Assembly: GCA_964559295.1 (NCBI GenBank)
Contig: CAZLGO010000091.1
Coordinates: forward strand, 1-5,430
Direction of reading: 5' to 3'
Origin: CAZLGO01 sp964559295
Lineage (GTDB): Archaea > Methanobacteriota > Methanobacteria > Methanobacteriales > Methanobacteriaceae
Length of the DNA stretch: 5,430 bases
How positions within the stretch are numbered: the stretch's first letter is position 1; every line of letters begins with the position of its first letter. Shown one piece after another: positions 1 to 4,844 of this stretch. Below the pieces are notes generated by a model, which saw nothing but the letters and a program-made list of their open reading frames with translations, had not been told where the DNA came from and did no database searches. A program made the translations under genes and the position numbers.

Positions 1-3
1 ATC

Positions 4-199
4 AAAATGAAGTTATAAGAATTCTCAGAAAATCTCAGAAAATCTAGCACCTTAATAAGTTTTGTTTAATAAAAATAAATCAACTTCGACTCTTTAGAAA
101 CCGTGGAAAGAATAAAGAAATTCAAATAATCATGAAGATAGAAGTTATTAGGATCCTAGATCTCCTACGATTTTTTGAGAATTTTTACAGCTTCATTTT
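4..199. repeat. Long imperfect inverted repeat (MITE-like or palindromic element)
   Basis: Bases 4-67 pair with 136-199 in one register (i + j = 203) without a single insertion or deletion. Of 64 positions, 49 are Watson-Crick; on the plus strand 7 more would be G-U pairs and 8 are mismatches. The longest clean runs are 4-12 with 191-199 and 20-27 with 176-183. The central 68 nt (68-135) do not pair and show no gene. It lies directly downstream of the ftsY end. The size and long terminal inverted repeats resemble a miniature inverted-repeat element, but no target-site duplication can be checked because the left end sits at the window edge. The differences are mostly transitions in both directions, which looks like decay of a once more perfect DNA palindrome rather than a structure maintained as RNA. 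Confidence 0.65.
24..43. repeat. Tandem direct repeat, 2 x 10 bp
   Basis: The unit CTCAGAAAAT occurs twice, exactly and head to tail (24-33 and 34-43), inside the left arm of the inverted repeat. The opposite arm has a near match to the first copy only; the segment facing the second copy matches at about six of ten positions. Confidence 0.7.
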
Positions 200-279
200 A
201 ACTTCTGACTATGTCTCCACACTCAGTTTGTAAAAGTGCATTTTATAATTTTTTATATTGTATTTTAACATTTTAAAGT

Positions 280-293
280 CGAAAAATTTATAT
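280..293 (+). promoter_or_regulatory. Possible archaeal promoter (BRE + TATA) facing right
   Basis: CGAAAA followed by ATTTATAT is a good match to the archaeal BRE/TATA arrangement. A start about 25 nt downstream, near 315, would give a transcript running antisense into the 3' end of ftsY. No reading frame follows, so if it is real it would drive a non-coding or antisense RNA. A chance match in AT-rich DNA is quite possible. Confidence 0.35.
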
Positions 294-326
294 GGGAAAC
301 GTTGAAGCAAGGATTCTTTTACAATC

Positions 327-353
327 AAAAAAGTTCACAGTAGGAGTGAAAAA
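327..353 (-). terminator. Possible T-run terminator of the operon
   Basis: Reading the minus strand past the ftsY stop codon there is a run of five T (353-349) and then six T (332-327), with no clear hairpin. Archaeal RNA polymerase can terminate at oligo-T tracts without a stem, so these are the best candidates for the 3' end of the operon. The call rests only on position and composition. Confidence 0.4.
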
Positions 354-369
354 TTAATATTAAATAATT

Positions 370-1425
370 TTAAGCCGTTATTAACTGTTCAACCATCCAT
401 TCTGGATTGAATTCCATGATATCCTCATATGATTGACCAGTCCCTAAAAAAAGAATTGGTTTTTTTATAACATAACCTATGGAGAGAGCTGCCCCTCCTT
501 TAGCATCTGCATCTGCCTTGGTTAAGATGACTCCGTCAATGCCCACAGCTTCATTAAATTTTAAAGCTTGTTGAACAGCATCATTCCCTGTTAAGGCATC
601 TCCAACAAATATTACAAGATCAGGGTTTATGACCCGTTTTATCTTTTTCATCTCATCCATAAGGTTTATGTTAGTCTGCATACGTCCTGCTGTGTCAACA
701 AGAACTACATCTTTCTTACGAGCTTTCGCATGAAAAACCGCATCATAAGCTACAGCTGCTGGATCTGCACCTTTTTTATGTTTTATAACCTTTATACCGA
801 GGTTTTTAGCATGTTCGCTTATCTGTTCAATTGCACCAGCCCTAAAGGTATCGGAAGCTGCAATAACAGGTTCATATCCACTTTTCATAAGATAATTGGC
901 TATCTTAGAAATTGTGGTTGTTTTTCCACCACCATTTATTCCAACAAACATTATTACGATGGGTTTGTTGGATTTTATCCCTTCTTCCACAACTTCTTTG
1001 ATATTTATACTTTTAATCGCCAATATATCTGAAATGGCCCTACCAAGAGAATCTCTTGTAAGTTCTACCACGTCATCTCTTCTTCTGATCTTTTTACCAA
1101 CGAGATCTTCTTTTACAGAATTCACGATTTTCTCAGCAACTTCAAGAGCCACATCTCCCTCAAGAAGGGAGATCTCAAGTTCCCAAAGCACATCTTCAAT
1201 GTCCCTCTCAGATATGGTCTTTTGGGTTACAAAAGAAAATATTCCAGATTTTTCCTTTTCTTCAGAAACAGGTAATTCAGCTTCTTTTTCCTCTTCAAGA
1301 GTAGATATTTCAGCTTTATCTAATTGGGATTTTTCGATTTCTTCTGTTTCTTTCATCTCTTTTGGAAATCTATCAGAAAGTTTTCCTATTGTGTTATTCA
1401 GCTTTTTCTTTAATGATTCGAACAA
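370..1425 (-). CDS. ftsY: Signal recognition particle receptor FtsY (SRP54-type GTPase)
   Basis: FtsY is the membrane-associated SRP receptor. It pairs with SRP54 through their related GTPase domains and delivers ribosomes making membrane or secreted proteins to the translocon. The 351-aa protein has a basic/amphipathic start (MFESLKKKLN), an acidic glutamate-rich linker (about residues 25-60), an N domain (about 62-150) and the G domain. Visible motifs are the P-loop G-I-N-G-G-G-K-T-T (162-170), DTFRAGAIEQ (192-201), DTAGR (244-248), TKADADAKGGA (302-312) and the closing GTGQ (328-331). The acidic linker and GTGQ point to FtsY rather than SRP54, and there is no methionine-rich M domain. The start is a TTG directly after the prefoldin stop codon; the next ATG (residue 24) would remove the family-typical N-terminus. 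AGGT just upstream is a weak SD, so translational coupling is likely. It is the last gene of the operon. Confidence 0.97.
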   Translation of the reverse strand: MFESLKKKLNNTIGKLSDRFPKEMKETEEIEKSQLDKAEISTLEEEKEAELPVSEEKEKSGIFSFVTQKTISERDIEDVLWELEISLLEGDVALEVAEKIVNSVKEDLVGKKIRRRDDVVELTRDSLGRAISDILAIKSINIKEVVEEGIKSNKPIVIMFVGINGGGKTTTISKIANYLMKSGYEPVIAASDTFRAGAIEQISEHAKNLGIKVIKHKKGADPAAVAYDAVFHAKARKKDVVLVDTAGRMQTNINLMDEMKKIKRVINPDLVIFVGDALTGNDAVQQALKFNEAVGIDGVILTKADADAKGGAALSIGYVIKKPILFLGTGQSYEDIMEFNPEWMVEQLITA

Positions 1426-1851
1426 CTAACCTTCACTCTCCCTTACTCTCTTTAGAAGCTCATCTGCTTCAGGACTTAATTTTACTATACGTTCTGTCAA
1501 TTTCTGGAGTTCTTTTGCCATATTTGTCATTGTTTTTTCAAGTTCTGCTTTTTGATCAGTTATACTTTTTTTTGCATCTTCTATTTTCTTTTTTGCTGCA
1601 ACTCCGGCTCCGAGACCAACTATAACTTCATCTATGTTTTTAATTTCTGTAATGAGAAAGGAACCTGCACCTATTGGAACAAGAGTTTCTACTCTCTCTT
1701 TTTTTTCTATGGCATCTAAAGCGTCCTCAGCTGCCTTTAGCTCAGATATGGTAATCTCAATTGTCTTAAGTTGCTGGTTTAAGATATCTGCCTGACTTTT
1801 ATACAAATTTATCTCAGTTAAAAGCTCCTCTAATCTCCTTCTATCTTCCAT
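1426..1851 (-). CDS. pfdA: Prefoldin alpha subunit
   Basis: Prefoldin is a hexameric chaperone (two alpha, four beta subunits) that holds unfolded proteins in its coiled-coil tentacles and hands them to the thermosome. The 141-aa protein fits the alpha type: an N-terminal helix (about 1-50), a central beta-hairpin region with LVPIGAGSFL (57-66) and VIVGLGAGVAAKK (77-89), and a C-terminal coiled coil (about 86-138) rich in K/E. I chose the ATG at 1851 although the frame stays open 22 codons further up. GGTGAT (1855-1860), a strong match to the anti-SD of archaeal 16S rRNA, lies just ahead of it, and MEDRRRLEELL is a normal prefoldin start, while the upstream codons overlap the LX gene. There are ten bases between the LX stop and this start. 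The beta subunit is not in the window. Confidence 0.95.
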   Translation of the reverse strand: MEDRRRLEELLTEINLYKSQADILNQQLKTIEITISELKAAEDALDAIEKKERVETLVPIGAGSFLITEIKNIDEVIVGLGAGVAAKKKIEDAKKSITDQKAELEKTMTNMAKELQKLTERIVKLSPEADELLKRVRESEG

Positions 1852-1854
1852 AAT

Positions 1855-1860
1855 ATCACC
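1855..1860 (-). promoter_or_regulatory. Shine-Dalgarno site fixing the pfdA start
   Basis: GGTGAT lies three bases before the ATG at 1851 and starts two bases after the LX stop codon. It decides for the 141-aa prefoldin over the longer open frame that starts inside LX. Confidence 0.75.
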
Positions 1861-1861
1861 A

Positions 1862-2086
1862 CTAAGATAATGCTTGGATCCAAGGATCTTTGATATCATC
1901 TTTTGAAATCTCCACAACCTCCTCTATTATTATTTTATTTCTACTTGTCCTATGTCTGCTCCCAAACTCCGAATAAATCTTCTCAAGTGCATCTTCTTTT
2001 TTTATAGCCTTTAATTCTTTTGTAAAGGGTTGTAATTTTTTTCCCATCATGAATTTGCCTCGAATTCGAAATATCTTTGTTTTCAT
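1862..2086 (-). CDS. rplX: Large-subunit ribosomal protein LX (L18a/L20a family)
   Basis: This is a small archaeal 50S protein related to the N-terminal part of eukaryotic L18a (eL20). The 74-aa sequence begins MKTKIFRIRGKF and carries the family features QPFTKE (19-24), EDALEKIYSEFGSRH (31-45), the basic KIIIEE region and a short acidic tail ending DPWIQAL. The length fits a single-domain LX protein. Its ATG overlaps the aIF6 stop codon in an ATGA arrangement (4 nt), and GGGAGG (2090-2095) within the last aIF6 codons serves as SD, so the two are probably translationally coupled. Methionines at 13-14 are too far into the fold to be the start. aIF6, LX and prefoldin alpha as neighbours is a recurring archaeal gene order. 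Confidence 0.94.
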   Translation of the reverse strand: MKTKIFRIRGKFMMGKKLQPFTKELKAIKKEDALEKIYSEFGSRHRTSRNKIIIEEVVEISKDDIKDPWIQALS

Positions 2087-2757
2087 ACGCCTCCCTCAAG
2101 AAAACCAAATGTTTCTTCAACTTTTGCAAGTTCAGGACCTGTTGTATCTGTTCCCACAAGCACGCCGCTTGTGTTTGCAACAGCACATGCTCCAACCAGC
2201 CCAACACCATTATTCAGGGTTCCAATATCTGCTGGGACCTTCAATACGTTTTCTATAAATTCAAGTTCTTCTTGAGTGGTTGATGGATGTACCAATACTC
2301 CTTTGTTTGTGGCAGTTGCAACAGCTCCTGTGATTTTGAATCCTGCAATAGTCCCTCTCTCAACCTCAACATTTAAAACGTCTTTTATTATCTTTAAAGA
2401 TTCATTGGACAATAGAGGACTTACTAAAGCTCCAAAATCGTTTGAAAGTACGATATTCCCAACAGCTGTAAGCTTATCAGGGATTTTCTCAACCTCAATA
2501 TCAAATTCCCTGATCCTTTCTATTTCGCTTTTGAGTGTATATTTAGATAACACAATTCCATTTGAATTTCCAGCAACCAAGGCACCAGCCAAGCTACTTC
2601 CACATATAGAAGTTTTGATTACTGAAACATTCAAACATTCCTCTATCAAAGCTTTCAGAATCTCAGATATATTTGGAGGAACTATTGCAACTTCATCTGT
2701 CGCAGAGATTAAAACACCAAGATTTGAATTTCCAGCTAAATTGATCCTTTTTATCAT
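2083..2757 (-). CDS. eif6: Translation initiation factor 6 (aIF6), ribosome anti-association factor
   Basis: aIF6 binds the 50S subunit at the inter-subunit face and blocks premature joining to 30S. It adopts the five-bladed pentein fold. The 224-aa length is typical. The internal repeat is visible as five N/G turns followed by a hydrophobic strand: NSNLGVL (10-16), NSNGIVL (64-70), NDFGALV (106-112), TNKGVLV (150-156) and NTSGVLV (195-201). Other family features are SSLAGAL (54-60), TAVGNIVLSNDFGA (97-110), TAT-NKGVLVHP and the LNNGVGLVGAC stretch (181-191). The ATG follows AGGTGA (2761-2766) with a 3-nt spacer. Upstream lies the largest gap in the operon (43 nt), with an oligo-T tract and a perfect 8-bp stem, so this gene may be expressed differently from the genes before it. 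It overlaps LX by 4 nt. Confidence 0.97.
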   Translation of the reverse strand: MIKRINLAGNSNLGVLISATDEVAIVPPNISEILKALIEECLNVSVIKTSICGSSLAGALVAGNSNGIVLSKYTLKSEIERIREFDIEVEKIPDKLTAVGNIVLSNDFGALVSPLLSNESLKIIKDVLNVEVERGTIAGFKITGAVATATNKGVLVHPSTTQEELEFIENVLKVPADIGTLNNGVGLVGACAVANTSGVLVGTDTTGPELAKVEETFGFLEGGV

Positions 2758-2767
2758 GATTCACCTA

Positions 2768-2799
2768 TTCAACCTACAAGAAAAAGGTTGAAAAAAAAA
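2768..2799 (-). terminator. Oligo-T tract and 8-bp hairpin between L31e and aIF6 (possible attenuator)
   Basis: Read in the direction of transcription, the L31e stop is followed within two bases by nine T (2799-2791), and then by TTCAACCT / AGGTTGAA, an 8-bp perfect inverted repeat (2792-2785 with 2775-2768) around a 9-nt loop. The aIF6 SD starts one base after the stem. The T-tract could terminate part of the transcripts. The stem could instead affect ribosome access to aIF6. A bacterial terminator would have the hairpin before the T-run, so the order here is unlike one. Confidence 0.45.
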
Positions 2800-2800
2800 C

Positions 2801-3043
2801 TTATTCGGCTAAAGTAACAACTACTGTGTCATCTTCTTTTTTTGTCTTTACTTTGATTTTAGATGGTATTTTTTGAATTCCTCTCTCCCATATCTTCTCA
2901 TTAACAGATGAATCTAACTTTATATTATCTGATTTTGTATGTCTTCTCAGGAACTCCTTTATATAACGTGCAGCTCTTGGTGCTCTTATTGTCCTTGGAA
3001 CATCTTTTACTTTCCTTAATGGGATAACATAAACTTCTTCCAT
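2801..3043 (-). CDS. rpl31e: Large-subunit ribosomal protein L31e (eL31)
   Basis: L31e is an archaeal/eukaryotic 50S protein near the peptide exit tunnel. The 80-aa sequence shows the family core: VYVIPLRKVKDVPRTIRAPRA (4-24), ARYIKEFLRRH (25-35), a lysine-bearing middle with LDSSVNEKIWERGI (43-56) and IPSKIKVKTKKE (59-70), closing on VVVTL. The length is normal for archaea. The ATG is preceded by AGGAGG (3050-3055) with a 6-nt spacer; that SD overlaps the L39e stop codon (TAGGAGG). The L39e-L31e order is widely conserved in archaea, and both proteins sit around the exit tunnel where the FtsY/SRP system also acts. The gene ends just ahead of a nine-T tract, so some transcripts may stop here. 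Confidence 0.96.
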   Translation of the reverse strand: MEEVYVIPLRKVKDVPRTIRAPRAARYIKEFLRRHTKSDNIKLDSSVNEKIWERGIQKIPSKIKVKTKKEDDTVVVTLAE

Positions 3044-3053
3044 CTCATCCCTC

Positions 3054-3209
3054 CTATGCCTTGATGCTACTTCTTCTCCAGTGCCTCATCTTTGGGTGAA
3101 TCCTCACCTTTCTGTTGGTCTTTAAGATCACCCATAAAGGCACGCGTCTGTTTTGTCTTTTGGCTTTACAAAGTCTCAGTTTTTTGCCTAATGGTTTGTT
3201 TTTGCTCAT
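3054..3209 (-). CDS. rpl39e: Large-subunit ribosomal protein L39e (eL39), 51 aa
   Basis: L39e is a tiny, very basic protein that lines the peptide exit tunnel of the 50S subunit and is among the shortest conserved archaeal genes. Translation of the minus strand from the ATG at 3209 gives 51 residues starting MSKNKPLGKKLRL. They contain KAKRQNRRVPLWV (15-27), KTNRKVR (30-36) and HPKMRHWRRSSIKA (38-51), all family signatures, with full normal length. The start lies inside the 3' end of the PP-loop ATPase gene, which overlaps it by 44 nt in another frame. The only SD-like bases are AGGGTGG upstream of the ATG, so expression may depend partly on translation of the upstream gene. L31e follows after 10 nt. 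Confidence 0.96.
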   Translation of the reverse strand: MSKNKPLGKKLRLCKAKRQNRRVPLWVILKTNRKVRIHPKMRHWRRSSIKA

Positions 3210-3795
3210 TTTTCCACCCTATTACTCTTGATTGTATATGTTCTGGAAATATGGAATCAGCCATTGCTTTTCCTTTTATCTTGTTGATGAGATATCTCAT
3301 CTCGATCTCATAGTCAGAGTTGTTCGTCATACTACTTCGTTCTTTCTTGATTACAAAAAGTTTCTCTGAAAGAACATTTATGGTTTTATGACCAAATCCA
3401 GCAAGTGTTATGTATTCAACGTTGTTTTTATCTTCGAAACTTCTTATCTCGCGCTTTTTGAGTTTTGGAACCCTATCATCCCTTCTTGTCCCATCTGCAA
3501 CCACATCGTAGGATTTTGATACAAGATCTAAAGCCTTCTTGTGAACGTAATTTATTCCGTTGTTTGGGAATCCATCCTCAAGAACCATTTTTGTTGCATC
3601 CTCAAGTATGGTACAATCAGCCCTCAAAACACGATGTTTGAATCCAAGAGATGATGCAGATTCTGCTGCAGATTTCCATGAATCAAAGATCCCAAAATTT
3701 ATGGTCACAAGCTCAACATCGTACCCTAATTTTGAAAGGATGGCAGCGATAAGTGAGCTGTCTTTTCCACCACTGTAAAGCACACAGGCTTTCAT
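3166..3795 (-). CDS. PP-loop ATP pyrophosphatase-like protein, possible RNA-modifying enzyme
   Basis: The 209-aa protein belongs to the adenine-nucleotide alpha-hydrolase/PP-loop superfamily. An N-terminal strand leads into the PP-loop SGGKDSS (8-14), which binds the phosphates of ATP. Further conserved-looking segments are VTINFG (30-35), DGFPNN (74-79), DGTRRDDRVP (101-110), AGFGHKTIN (132-140) and IFPEHIQSRVIG (182-193). PP-loop enzymes adenylate a substrate, often tRNA, before thiolation or amidation. Archaeal members of this kind have been described as putative relatives of tRNA thiolation enzymes, but I know of no proven reaction. I see no CxxC zinc motifs of the TtuA/Ncs6 type. The start ATG overlaps the PDCD5 stop (ATGA) with no clear SD, so it is probably translated by coupling. 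The last 14 codons plus stop overlap L39e, and this polar tail (KNEQKQTIRQ...) is likely lineage-specific. Confidence 0.85.
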   Translation of the reverse strand: MKACVLYSGGKDSSLIAAILSKLGYDVELVTINFGIFDSWKSAAESASSLGFKHRVLRADCTILEDATKMVLEDGFPNNGINYVHKKALDLVSKSYDVVADGTRRDDRVPKLKKREIRSFEDKNNVEYITLAGFGHKTINVLSEKLFVIKKERSSMTNNSDYEIEMRYLINKIKGKAMADSIFPEHIQSRVIGWKNEQKQTIRQKTETL

Positions 3796-4115
3796 TTTCT
3801 TGTTATTCTAATATCCCTTTTTTTACCAGCTAACTTCCTTAAAAGCTCTTTGAGCTGTGCGTCTGTTATCTTAGATTGAACCCTTCCAAGCTGGGCAAGC
3901 TGAATAAGTTGAAGTTCAATTTGTTCCACAAAATCCGGTTTTGTAAGTCTTAAGTTTGCAAGTCTGCTTCTCGCCTCAGGGGTTAGTATCTGCATCAGTA
4001 TCCGTCTTTTTTTTATCTCAACTTCTCTTCGCATTTGCTCCTGAGCTTCAGCCTCACTAACCCTTTGTTGTAATTCCTGTATTCTTTTGCGCCTTATCTC
4101 ATCTATGTTATTCAA
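3792..4115 (-). CDS. PDCD5/TFAR19-family DNA-binding protein
   Basis: This is an archaeal homologue of human PDCD5, a small helical-bundle protein whose role in archaea is unsettled; double-stranded DNA binding has been reported for some members. The 107 residues show the N-terminal helix IDEIRRKRIQELQQR (4-18), a charged coiled segment rich in E/Q/R (19-40), the signature LTPEARSRLANLRLTKP (44-60), the helix VEQIELQLIQLAQLG (63-77) and a helix with KELLRKL (89-95) before a basic tail. The start is TTG at 4115; GGAGG (4124-4128) lies 8 nt before it and there is no usable ATG nearby. It follows S19e by 15 nt and overlaps the PP-loop gene by 4 nt. S19e next to PDCD5 is a conserved archaeal pairing, which hints at a link to translation rather than chromatin. 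Confidence 0.94.
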   Translation of the reverse strand: MNNIDEIRRKRIQELQQRVSEAEAQEQMRREVEIKKRRILMQILTPEARSRLANLRLTKPDFVEQIELQLIQLAQLGRVQSKITDAQLKELLRKLAGKKRDIRITRK

Positions 4116-4123
4116 CGTCTCAA

Positions 4124-4128
4124 CCTCC
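4124..4128 (-). promoter_or_regulatory. Shine-Dalgarno site fixing the TTG start of the PDCD5 gene
   Basis: GGAGG lies 8 nt before TTG at 4115, in the short gap after the S19e stop. It supports a TTG start giving the family-typical N-terminus MNNIDEIRRKR. Confidence 0.7.
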
Positions 4129-4130
4129 AG

Positions 4131-4568
4131 TTAGTACTTTGCAAGTTCGGGTATCTCTTTTTTTATGATGTTTGAAGCTTTATCAAGAAATGATCTTCCC
4201 TTTGGAGTTATGATCCTTCCCTCTTTTCTATTCTCAACAAAACCTGCATCTTCAAGTTGATGTAGAGCTTTTCTTATTATAGAACCGCTTCCTTTTCTAA
4301 ATTTTTCTGGTTTTGAGCCTCTATCTTTTCTACCGCCATAATATGTCCTCAAACTACCTATCCCAACAGGGCCGTCTATGTATATTCTCCTTAAGATGGA
4401 AGAACATCTTGTATACCACCAATCAGGATCATCTGGTCTCCTTTCTCTATGGACTCCTGTTTTAACAAAATTTACCCACTCTGGCGGTTTTATTTTTTTG
4501 TTTTCTTTTAATTTCTTTGCAACTTCACTAATTAGCAAATCTGCAGGTACATCGTATACTGTAGTCAT
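4131..4568 (-). CDS. rps19e: Small-subunit ribosomal protein S19e (eS19)
   Basis: S19e is an archaeal/eukaryotic 30S head protein needed for late small-subunit maturation. The 145-aa sequence carries the full set of family blocks: MTTVYDVPADLLI (1-13), PPEWVNFVKTGVHRERRP (28-45), DWWYTRCSSILRRIY (49-63), GPVGIGSLRTYYGGRKDRG (66-84), SGSIIRKALHQLEDAGFV (93-111) and GRIITPKGRSFLDK (117-130), a winged-helix-like arrangement. I place the start at the ATG at 4568. AGGTGG (4574-4579) precedes it by 5 nt, and MTTVYDVPADLL is the usual archaeal start. A GTG three codons earlier (4577) lies inside that SD and is unlikely to be used. The SD overlaps the stop codon of the upstream gene, and 15 nt separate its own stop from PDCD5. 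Confidence 0.97.
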   Translation of the reverse strand: MTTVYDVPADLLISEVAKKLKENKKIKPPEWVNFVKTGVHRERRPDDPDWWYTRCSSILRRIYIDGPVGIGSLRTYYGGRKDRGSKPEKFRKGSGSIIRKALHQLEDAGFVENRKEGRIITPKGRSFLDKASNIIKKEIPELAKY

Positions 4569-4573
4569 ATTAA

Positions 4574-4579
4574 CCACCT
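4574..4579 (-). promoter_or_regulatory. Shine-Dalgarno site fixing the S19e start
   Basis: AGGTGG overlaps the upstream gene's TAG stop codon and lies 5 nt ahead of the ATG at 4568. It contains the alternative GTG (4577-4575), which is therefore an unlikely start. Confidence 0.75.
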
Positions 4580-4844
4580 AATCATGCTTTTTCTTGAATA
4601 TCACAGCAACATTTCCTCTTAAATCAACAAGTTTAGAATTTGATTTTTCGATGATCTTGTTAATATAATTTTGTTTCTGGGAAGATATAACTTTTGAGAA
4701 TTTCACCTTCACAATCTCCCTATCTTTAAGTTGTCTATTTATCTCATCCATTACATTTTCATTTACCCCTAATTTTCCGATCTTTATTGTAACTGTAGAG
4801 AGTGCTCTTCTCATTAATTCCTTTTTTGATGATGTGAGATTCAA
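4578..4844 (-). CDS. CRS1/YhbY-domain RNA-binding protein
   Basis: The 88-aa protein is a stand-alone CRS1-YhbY (CRM) domain. Bacterial YhbY associates with pre-50S particles and plant relatives act in intron splicing, so an RNA-binding role in ribosome or RNA maturation is inferred here. Visible pieces are the N-terminal helix (SKKELMRRALS, 6-16), the GxxG-like loop IGKLGVNENV (22-31), a helix, then REIVKVKFS (42-50) and the closing strand LVDLRGNVAVIFKKK (72-86). The start is TTG at 4844, 7 nt after a strong AGGAGG (4852-4857); the next ATG (residue 11) would cut the first helix. The first 86 nt overlap the 3' end of the RNase P subunit gene in another frame. Its neighbours (RNase P protein, S19e) fit a role in RNA maturation. 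Confidence 0.9.
   Translation of the reverse strand: MNLTSSKKELMRRALSTVTIKIGKLGVNENVMDEINRQLKDREIVKVKFSKVISSQKQNYINKIIEKSNSKLVDLRGNVAVIFKKKHD

Larger units (their letters stand above)
200..369. other. Non-coding region downstream of ftsY
   Basis: There is no credible coding frame on either strand here. The stretch is very AT-rich. It contains a TATA/BRE-like site facing right at 280-293 and A-runs at 282-286, 327-332 and 349-353 that read as T-runs on the minus strand. An SD-like GGAGTG at 343-348 is not followed by a usable start or frame. Confidence 0.6.

Noticed and set aside
149..158. Perfect 10-bp palindrome TAGGATCCTA as an operator site
   Set aside because: It lies within the right arm of the larger inverted repeat, which explains its position, and short palindromes of this size arise by chance.
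341..365. Small plus-strand gene after the SD-like GGAGTG at 343-348
   Set aside because: The only possible starts (GTG at 346, ATT at 353) run into stop codons within a few codons.
896..1429. Plus-strand open frames of 100-177 codons opposite ftsY, and similar ones opposite aIF6 and the PP-loop gene
   Set aside because: They are antisense to well-supported genes, serine/phenylalanine-rich as expected from reversed codons, and lack promoters or recognisable domains.
1852..1917. A longer prefoldin alpha frame beginning 22 codons upstream
   Set aside because: The extra codons overlap the end of the LX gene, and a strong GGTGAT lies just before the ATG at 1851, which gives the family-typical N-terminus.
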